From Sporobolomyces roseus (taxonomy: Eukaryota; Basidiomycota; Microbotryomycetes; Sporidiobolales; Sporidiobolaceae), in NCBI GenBank assembly GCA_016617785.1, contig JADILM010000001.1:3348001-3412000 (forward strand): a stretch of DNA of 64,000 nt, given 5' to 3'. Each line of letters starts with the position of its first letter. The first letter of the stretch is position 1. Below, piece by piece: positions 55,971 to 64,000 of the stretch. The notes under the pieces are model-generated. The model was not told the origin of the DNA. It saw nothing but the letters and a program-made list of their open reading frames with translations, and searched no databases. Both the position numbers and the translations under genes were made by a program.

Positions 55971-58505
55971 ATGCTTCATCAAACTCAATCCAAAGTATCT
56001 CTCGCTCCTTCTTATCAAACTCTCGACCCAACTACGACTGGTTCCTATCAAGTAGGCAAAGGTCGAGTCTCTTTCGTCGAACCTGCTCAACTACATCGAC
56101 ACCTACGACTCCTCGGCGCTTTCTCTCTCCTCAGACGCAAAGTCGAATCTTCGCAACACGCAGGTATTGCAGATTCAAGAGCTAAATGGACGGTTTTCGC
56201 TCACTTCGCTTCATACCGTTATGAACTGTACGTCAAGGAGGTCGTCGCTGCTGGACAAGGGACTGTCAGTCTCCCTCCCCTCGACGTTTCGATGATCTTT
56301 CATACCCATCTCTTGAATCCGACGTAAGTTCCCTTCCCTCCTCTCTCTATCTCTTACACTTCTCTCGGCATCACTGAGCTCTTTCTCGACGTTTTCAGTA
56401 TCTTTGCAGAAGACAAGGCGAGAACGGTCCCAGAACTCGACTTGCTTTCTGATCGTTTGTTGACCCAATTCGTGACTTCCCTCGTTTGCTCTTTTCGCCT
56501 CATGCTCCCTCACTGACTCACGCTTCCTCAAACTATAGGTCGACTCGATTGATCCAAACACTTTCGAGCATTCTCCTACGAACGACGAAATCTCGAATTG
56601 GCAGAATCGAACTTCGACTCCTTTCGATCCTCTCGAAGCGTTCGCTGCTTCATCTGGACGCACATTCATATGCCCTCAGACGAGTGACGAGATCCACGTT
56701 CGTGAGTTGCAGTCTCAATCGGGAAGTAGCTGTCTCTCTCGTCTCCTCCTGACTCTTATCTTCACTCGTCCAGCTTGGATCAACTCGGAAGGCACAGGTT
56801 TCGCTCAAGAGGGCTTTCAAGTCTCGTCAACAAACGGCTTCGTGATCACTCACGAATCTTTGGGAATCGCAAAGCTCTCGCAAGATCTGTTCGAACTGAA
56901 ATCCAACCCGAAACGAGGCATTGCGTGAGTTCACTTCTCTTGAGTCCACGTCCTACATACTCTACGTTCTCACTGACGATACTATCGCGAGCTATAGGAG
57001 AACGATGCTCAACGAACACAACGCTCTCTCGTCTGGAGCTACCTCGCTCTCCCTCAAGATTTCATCGAAACTTCTCGATTTACCAATCATCGCAAACTCG
57101 AGGACATGGCAAGACATCGGAGCAGGACTCGAGTGGAAGAGAGAAAACGCTTTCAAGCTCATTGCGCACGGAGTTGGAGGAACGAAGCAATTCAGATTGT
57201 GAGTTGCTCGAGATTCCGTTTCTCATTCGTGGAAGACTCGACTAACGACACAGACGCTGCGAACAGGATCAACGAGATCCTTGAGGGTTACGCGGCTGGA
57301 TCTCCTTTCAGCATCGATTTGGCTTTCGCAGTGAGACTGGGATCTGTCTCTGTCTTCTCGCATTCGAGCTCACCCGGATTCTCGCTCCTTTCTAGACTCT
57401 GCGTCAAGCCAACTTTATCGAAAAGATGTCAGAGCTTGGCTGGGCTTCTCCTGAATGGCTCAGTACACCTCCCGAACAGAACGAGATCCTCCTTCACTGC
57501 ATCGCACGCTACCATGCTTTCATGGATCTACTCTCTTCCTCCTTCTCCCTCTTCGCCGTTCCTACTCTCGACATCGACCTCGCTTGGCACACTCACCAAC
57601 TACAATCGAGCTATCGAATCGATACGGCACAAGCAGTTGGAAGAGCTATCGATCATAATGATAAAGTAGAGGAAACGGATTTGGGATATGGTTTCGACGA
57701 CACTGCAAAGTTGTGGGAGGTGAGTCTAACTCTCACGGCTATGGACTATCTCACACTCATCCGAGATGACTGGTATAGGAACGTTTCAAAGTTCCGTATC
57801 ACTTTTGCGGATGTCCTCTCCCTCAAACCTCGACTTCTGACAAAGCTTTGAACAAATTCTCCTCCTCTAAACTTGGAGCTCGATTTGGTCTCTCCTCCTC
57901 CTCATCTGCAACGACTACCGGTCTCTCCCAGCCTCCTTCCGCTCATTTAGCAACTCATTCCTCCGAGCACAACTCTTTCATTCTCACTCATCACCCCGAC
58001 GCACAACGACGCCGAAAGACAAGACAAGACAATTTCGGAGATCGAAAGAAGAAGGAGGATAAGAAGAGGGAGAAGGAATTAAAGAAGGGGAATTTGGGAG
58101 GAGGGGAAGAGGAAATAGAGAGGAGGAAATTGGATCATGAATTGTTCTTCTTGAGACCGGTACCATTGTTTGATAAGTTTGGGGAGGACGGTCACCCTGT
58201 ATCAGGAGAGGGTGTACCAGTGAGTGCGAATCAAGCCGGTTCGAACAAGTCGAAGGGTAGTTGCGGAGGAAGTGCGAGGTGAGCTTGACTTTCTTCACTC
58301 TCTGTTGTTCCTCGCCTAACAGTCAATCTCATTGATATACAGGGATGGTATCTCTGCCTCTGTTGGATCTTGTGGAGCTGCAAGTGGAGTCTTCCTCGTC
58401 GCAGGTCCGACCGGAGGAGGAAATCTTGCAGCTATTGTCAATGGAGGATTTTCGGGGATAGCTGCGAGTGGTGTCGCTGGTGGTATGGTTAGCAGTGGGA
58501 TGTGA
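55971..58505 (+). CDS. GRDP-like (glycine-rich domain-containing) protein
   Basis: Matches the GRDP-like family (PF07173, former DUF1399). Signature blocks are LPPLDVSMIFHTHLLNP, FAVPTLDIDLAWHTHQLQSS and FKVPYHFCGCPLP, the paired HTH/WHTHQL motifs and the C-x-C-P element of the family. Other parts are KWTVFAHFASYRYELYVKEV, TFICPQTSDEIHV and NFIEKMSELGWASPEWLSTP. The C-terminus has a Lys-rich stretch (RKKKEDKKREKELKKGNLGG) and ends with a Gly/Ala/Ser-rich, hydrophobic tail (GGFSGIAASGVAGGMVSSGM). In plants GRDPs take part in stress responses and RNA-linked processes; the fungal role is unknown. About ten exons. An in-frame ATG at 55908 exists upstream (MKLLLLFTRG); I prefer 55971. Confidence 0.82.
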
Positions 58506-58663
58506 TAGCAATCCTTTCTGTTCCTCTGTAATCTCTCGGGTCTTCGCTGAACGGCGGCGAGAAGCAAGACGAGAGAGGGAGAGAAGAGGAAAATCATAAT
58601 GCAAAAACGACGATAGAAAGAGTATCAATGAAACTGCCGAGGGGTATCAAAATGCGGGACGAT

Positions 58664-58678
58664 AGAGAGAGAGAGAGA
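58664..58678 (+). repeat. GA dinucleotide microsatellite
   Basis: Fifteen bases of alternating A and G in the short gap between the GRDP-like stop and the fucosyltransferase-like stop. Confidence 0.8.
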
Positions 58679-58740
58679 ACCAACAATCTACAAGTGAACG
58701 AAACGAATGCGAAAGGGATAAAAGACCAAAAAAAGCAAAC

Positions 58741-60775
58741 TTAATCGACATCCTCCCCGTTCAAACTCCAATGCATAACCGTATTCCACAATTCCCCTTC
58801 TCCCTTCTCCCTCTCTTCGTCGTCCTCAACATCCTCCCTTCCCTCCTGTTGAGCCTCCATCAATCCTTCCCTAGCGCTAATTAACTGATTCGTGAAACTA
58901 CTCAATTTCGCACATGCTCCTACCGTGCTACTCCCTACTCCCGGTACTCCCGTCAAGAACAATTGAGATTTAGTCACGATCAACTTGTCTAGGATCCCAA
59001 GGAGTCCCGAGTCGAGTAAACCGAGGTTCAATCGTGGTGGAGAATCGGATTCGTCGAGTGAAGGGGAAGAAGAGGAGAGGGTGAGATTCGTGAGTTCGGA
59101 GATCAAGGAAGGTGGGAGACTAGAGGTTGTAGTGTCGAGTGAAGAGATCTTAGATTGTTCTTTTGCGAAAGTAGTCAACCTCAAACCACCTTTCGAAAGT
59201 TTGTCGAAATCTTTCAAAAACTTCCTCATTGCCCGATGATGGGATTCCGTCACTACTTTGGCGAAAGTTCCTGAATGCGCTACTACTCCCTCACCACCAT
59301 CCTCTCCTCCTCCTCCTCCCCCTCCACCACCGAGTGAGGGATCTAATTGTTCGATCGGGTAATCGGTAGCGAGGTAAACGTTTTTGATCTCTGGGTGTTT
59401 TCGTTTGAGGGACAAGATCTTCTGGAGGAGGGATTGGGAACAGGGGAGTAAGTTTGAGGGAGTGAGAGTTTCGGTACGCCAGTGAATCGAGATGAAGGGT
59501 GAGAGGGAGGTGGAGATCTCGTCTGCTAGATCAGACCAGATTTGGGCGTAAGGGAAATGAGTGAACGGGAGAGGTTCGAGTGGGGATAGGGAATCGGGAG
59601 AGGAAGAAGAGAGGGAGAGGGACGAGGGTGACATGATGGGGAATCGCATTTCGTAATTGAACGCTAAGACGTCTGGTAACGAATAATCGAAATGTTTTGA
59701 AGAGGATGCTCTCGAGGACTTCGATCCTACTTCCGAGGAGAGTAAGGTGTTGATAACGCTCTGACCGAATCCTAGTCGACCATTCTCAGATTTGTGATAA
59801 CCTTCTGGAGGGTAGATTGCGAGGGGACTGTGAGTGTTGAAGTCCAGCTTCGAGCGTGGGGAGCGTAGGCAGAGGTTCCGAGTTGGTTTAGAAGGGATCG
59901 TGAAGGGATCTGAGGAACTGTCGATCTCGACCGCTCCTTGAGGGTACAATCCAGGTTTCGCATTGACCATCGATACGACTTGGGCTGAGGGAGGCGGGTC
60001 TCGTTGTTGAGTCCAGAGAAGGAAATCTTCTTGAGAGATCGTGGGGATGCCGAGGGAGGAAAGGGAGGACGGGGAATAGTAGAATGAGAATGGGTGTCGA
60101 TAGCATGTACCGAGTCGGGATTTCGAGACGTTCGGGAGGACGAGGGTGCGATTGAGAGACAAGGCGAGAAGTCCGAGTTGATACAAGTGTTGCTGAGCTT
60201 TCGTTTCTTGTTCGCCTGCGTAAGATACGAGAGAATTAGTTCACGTCTAAGTTGTGCGAAGTAAGCGAGTGCTTACCTAGCCAAGCAGGTACGAGGAATT
60301 GACAGCCATGACCTTGAGTAGCACCACATACTTGTTGATCTAGGATATCTGCTGGAATCTTGTCCAATCTAGGAGGAGCGAGAGGGTTTGGTTTATCCGG
60401 TTCAGGAATTTCTGCTACTGTCGGTGGTCGATCCAATATTGCCGCAGCTTTCCTGCCTCTCCCTCCTCTACTCCTACTACTTTGCTCGTAGTCGTCTCCA
60501 TCATCTGATCCATCGAAATCTTGTTCGTCCTGATCCTCATCTGCTCCGTTGTGAATTTCTAGTAATCTCAGTTTATCCAACGCTGATCTGTCTACTTTTG
60601 GTAAATCTTCTTGTGGTAGTCCTATTCGTTCTAGTAGATCGTTTGCCGTTGTACGAGAGGCCGAGTAGGAGTGTTGGAGGAGGATTATGCACAGTCCCAT
60701 TCCAGCTAGAATGAACCATCTTCTAACTCCAGTCCTCCCTATTCTACCCGATAACCAATTAGTTGTTGTTGCCAT
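58741..60775 (-). CDS. type II membrane O-fucosyltransferase-like protein
   Basis: A Golgi/ER glycosyltransferase-like protein. The start at 60775 gives MATTTNWLSGRIGRTGVRRW, then one signal-anchor helix (WFILAGMGLCIILLQH, about residues 20-36) and an acidic stem (ADEDQDEQDFDGSDDGDDYE). One intron lies near 60270-60213. The lumenal domain starts CGATQGHGCQFLVPAWLGEQ, followed by LYQLGLLALSLNRTLVLPNV, typical of the GDP-fucose O-fucosyltransferase fold (PF10250). The central catalytic-like strand is FISIHWRTET, in the place of the HxRRxD of O-FucTs, and IKNVYLATDYP fits the second motif. A run of about ten Gly (near residue 440), acid-rich patches and Ser-rich insertions enlarge it to about 650 residues. 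The end is LTGVPGVGSSTVGACAKLSS. The acceptor is unknown. Confidence 0.72.
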
Positions 60776-61183
60776 CTAGCTGTTGGTCGAAGGTCAAAGT
60801 CAACGAGTTGGTCGGGAGTGAGTGGAGGGAGGGAGGTAGAGGGAAGAAGGGGGGAGATCAAGTCAAAGTTGTGCACAGTTCTTTGCGTGAGGAGGTCGTT
60901 CAGTAGGGCATGAGATCGTGAATGAGTCGTTAAACGTGAGTAGTAGGAGTGTGGGAGGTGAATCATCTCTCTCATTTCAACCTCCCTTCGAAATTATTCG
61001 GACTTTTCAACTTTGTTCGCACTTCTACTTCAAAAGGGTCGTACAGGCCCACACATACACTCCTTCATCCCCTATTCAGCCAGTCGATCCTCTACTACTC
61101 AACCTCTCCCTCTCTCTCTTGGTTGATCAAGAAAAAGAGCTCGACCTCCCTTCATCTCCCACTCCGCACCCTAGTCACTCAAG
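60776..61183. promoter_or_regulatory. divergent promoter of the fucosyltransferase-like and RPA190 genes
   Basis: 408 bp between divergent start codons; strongly CT-rich on the RPA190 side (about 61080-61180). Open frames on the plus strand (60918-61365) reflect this composition. Confidence 0.45.
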
Positions 61184-64000
61184 ATGGATATCGCCCACCC
61201 GGTATCATCCTCTATCACTTCAGTTTCCTTCACCTACCTCTCTTCGAAAGATGTTCGAAACATTTCAGTCAAACAAGTTACAAACCCTTCCCTGTTCGAC
61301 AACTTGAACAATCCAAACGCTGGAGGTTTGTACGATCCCGCATTCGGTCCATTGGGAAAAGGTGACATTTGTACGACTTGTCATTTGACGAGTTTTGATT
61401 GTCCTGGTCATTTCGGTCATATCGATTTACCTTCATCCGTCTTTCACCCTCTCTACATGGTACAAGCCTTTCAACTCTTGAGAGGTACTTGTACCTACTG
61501 TCACAGATTCCTAGTCAATGATATTCAGGTGAGCAGACAAACTCTACTTTTCTCTTCATTCGAAATATTGTAACTAACCTCTCTCCCTATTCAGCTCTTG
61601 AAACAAATCGCAAGGTTGACTCTACTCGAACACGGTCAAGTAGTACCAGCTCTAGCACTCGACCAATTCTTCACTCCTTCGACCTCATCGAAATCCACTC
61701 GAGGTGGAAAGAAACCCTCTACCTCTCAGAACGTCGAAGATCGAGACGAAGGAGTTTCGACAGAAGAAACGATTGAAGAATTGAAGATGCGATTGGATGA
61801 GTTTGTCAAGTTGGCGATTGAGAAAGGAAAGAGTACGAATGGGATCAATGATAGAGGTAGGGACGAGTACAAGGAGAGTGGAACCGTGTTTGATGTGAGG
61901 AAGAAAGTGATTGCGGAATTCTTGAAAGGTTTGAGTGGGAAAAAGAGATGTGAACATTGTGCTGCGTGAGTTTTACGACCACTCTATTCTTCTCCCAAAG
62001 TGCGGCTGACTGAATCTTTCGCTCGTTTTCGTTAGCTACTCTCATCGATTCCGAAAAGAAGGTCACACGAAGATCATCGAGTACTCGTTAGTAGCGAAAC
62101 AAAAAGGAGTTCACAAAGCCCTCGGAGTGAAACGACCAAACGTACTACGGGATCAAGCTTTACTCCTCGACAAGCCCAAGAAAGCTTCAGCGAACGGAAT
62201 GGATGTCGATGGTAGTGAGGATGGAATGGATGTTGACGAGGCAGAGGAAGATGATGAGGCAGAAGATGAAGAAGAAGAGGAAGATGAGGACGAAGATGCG
62301 ATTGGAAATGTTAGAGGGAGACAAACGGAACGTATCGTTACACCAGACGAAGTACGAGCACACCTACGAAGACTCTTCTCGAACGAACAAGAGCTAGTCA
62401 CTCTCATTTACGCTCCTCATGGTCCCCTCGCCGCTCGATCGAAACCCTCTTCCTCTACCCGTCCTTCCCCTTCGACTTCTTCCCGACCAGCAGCATCCCC
62501 CGATATCTTCTTCATGGACGTCATCTCGGTTCCTCCTTCTCGATTTCGACCCGCCGCAACCATGGGAGATCAAAAATTCGAGAACCCTCAAAACGGTTTA
62601 CTCAACGCGATCCTCCGACAATCCCTCGTCGTCAAATCGACGAACGATCGATTGTTGAGAATGTTGGCGAACCCGGAAGACTCGGAATTCTTGGGAGAAG
62701 ATGGGAAACCTAAAGTTGATCGAGGGAGGGTTACTACTCAGTTGTACGAGAGTTTGATCGAGCTTCAATCAGCGGTCAATTCGATGGTCGATTCGGGGAA
62801 AAATCCGATGAGACCGGGACAAGGGAAGATGCCGCCTATGGGAGTCAAGCAGTTGTTGGAGAAGAAGGAAGGTTTGTTCAGGAAGAACATGATGGTGAGT
62901 TTCCCTCGTCTTCTCTTTCTTCTGCTCCCTGTAATCAGTCAACTGACTCAGATGCGGTATGTAGGGTAAACGTGTCAACTACGCCGCAAGATCCGTCATT
63001 TCACCAGATGTCAACATCGAAACGAACGAGATTGGAGTTCCTCCCGTTTTCGCGAGGAAACTCACTTTCCCTGAACCGGTCACTCCTCACAATATCAATC
63101 AGTTACGACAGATGGTTATCAACGGTCCTCATCAACATCCAGGTGCCAGTTTCATTCAGTTGGAAGATGGAAACTTGGTTTCACTCGTGAGCGAAATGCT
63201 CTTTTCTCCCTTCCTTCATAACTGTCGCTGACTAAGAGCTTGGATCGATTGATAGGATCGTATGACTCTCGAAGAACGTACCGCTCAAGCGAACAAACTT
63301 CTCGCACCCGAATCCTCTGCTCCCGCTCAACGACTCGCTTCTTCGACTCGACCCGATGTCGGACTTCCCCCAACTCGAACCCCTCAGATCAACCGAAAAG
63401 TCTACCGACACTTGCAAGATGGGGATATCGTCATCTTGAATCGTCAACCAACGCTTCACAAACCTAGTATGATGTGTCATCGAGTCAAGGTGTTGAAGGG
63501 AGAGAAAACTATCAGGATGCACTACGCCAATTGGTGAGCTTACGATCTCTTTCTCTCATCGTGTAACAGTTAAACTGAGGAATCTCTACGCTTCTTCAGT
63601 AACTCGTACAATGCCGATTTCGACGGAGACGAGATGAACATGCATTTCCCTCAATCCCTCGTCGCTCAAGCCGAAGCTCGATTGATCGCCAACACGGACA
63701 ATCAATACCTCGTACCTACCTCTGGAAACCCTCTACGTGGTTTGATTCAAGATCATGTCGTTTCGGGAGTTTGGTTGACCAACAAAGACACCTTCTTCAC
63801 GAGGGAGCAATACTATCAATTGATTTATGGAGCGCTGAGACCGGAGGAGGACTACTCGGGTGAAGGAACGGTCAAGACTGTACCGCCGACGATTTGGAAA
63901 CCTCGACCTTTGTGGACTGGAAAACAAATCGTGAGTTTTTCCTAGAATGATCTCGAAGTATCTCTCAGACTCGATTGAACTGATACGTTGTATTCTTGCT
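61184..64000 (+). CDS. RPA190: RNA polymerase I largest subunit (A190), 5' part
   Basis: Largest subunit of Pol I, which transcribes rRNA in the nucleolus. It is cut by the window end. The start at 61184 gives [20 protein letters not shown]. The zinc-binding clamp has [20 protein letters not shown] and GTCTYCHRF, then CEHCAA. A Pol I-typical acidic insertion ([24 protein letters not shown] run, about 62232-62304) follows. Later blocks are [57 protein letters not shown] and the metal-binding catalytic loop [17 protein letters not shown]. Pol I identity rests on the overall pattern ([12 protein letters not shown], long acidic loop) rather than Pol II or III signatures. Introns fall near 61530-61594, 61970-62035, 62894-62965, 63190-63255, 63535-63599 and 63930 on. 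The Cys of [13 protein letters not shown] is split by an intron (TG/T). Confidence 0.92.
62232..62304 (+). repeat. GAA/GAT-rich low-complexity tract in RPA190
   Basis: Codes a nearly pure Asp/Glu run between the clamp and the core. Acidic loops at this place are common in Pol I largest subunits. Confidence 0.75.

Overview
The window is nuclear DNA from a basidiomycete fungus, most likely a red-yeast-like member of the Pucciniomycotina (Microbotryomycetes, Rhodotorula/Sporobolomyces type). The evidence is genes full of short introns (about 50-75 nt, one of 147 nt) with GTGAGT/GTAAGT-like donors and CTGAC/CTAAC-like branch sites, CT-rich leaders, DUF6533-type membrane proteins of a family I associate with basidiomycetes, and standard eukaryotic machinery (AFG2, GTR2, NXT1/p15, GPI11/PIG-F, RPA190, DSS1). 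The lineage is an inference from style and family content, not from a search. No operons, CRISPR arrays, rRNA or tRNA genes were seen.

Layout. 0-5.1 kb: 3' half of 6-phosphofructokinase and a complete AFG2/Drg1 AAA ATPase. 5.2-10 kb: a DHHC palmitoyltransferase (minus) divergent from a single-pass Ser-rich membrane protein. 10.4-15.3 kb: the Rag GTPase GTR2, an unrecognised 370-residue protein with a Pro/His/Gln-rich tail, and an NmrA-like oxidoreductase. 15.5-22 kb (all minus): the p15/NXT1 mRNA export factor, a bZIP factor and a tandem pair of DUF6533-like membrane proteins. 22.3-29 kb: a PhoD-type phosphatase, GPI11/PIG-F and a TauD-type dioxygenase. 29.4-36.4 kb: a cyclase-family hydrolase, a disordered Ser-rich protein and a Zn2Cys6 regulator. 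36.8-40.1 kb: the mitochondrial RNB exoribonuclease DSS1.

40.1-42.4 kb is the accessory island. It holds a 545-bp non-autonomous transposon with 102-bp perfect terminal inverted repeats flanked by a 9-bp direct repeat, sitting in AAATTTG/CAAATTAG-rich DNA that may be an older element, plus a possible decayed BTB-like gene.

42.4-49 kb: two convergent F-box/LRR-like genes and a DUF1769 gene. 49.3-53.1 kb: an isoorotate decarboxylase (thymine salvage) and a tandem pair of small unknown paralogues. 53.4-55.7 kb: a SWIM-finger, apparently mitochondrial, ATP-dependent DNA ligase of bacterial/viral style. 55.9-64 kb: a GRDP-like protein, an O-fucosyltransferase-like type II membrane protein and the 5' part of RPA190, cut by the window edge.

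Most genes look like independent housekeeping units; several are divergent pairs sharing 300-770 bp promoters (DHHC/membrane protein, DUF6533-B/PhoD, cyclase/disordered protein, Zn2Cys6/DSS1, DUF1769/isoorotate decarboxylase, ligase/GRDP, fucosyltransferase/RPA190). Exon joins were read by eye from splice signals and frame. For AFG2, GTR2, NXT1, DSS1, the NmrA gene, the membrane protein at 7128, the disordered protein at 31640, the unknown gene at 12403 and the F-box gene at 42435, the joined exons add up to whole codons.
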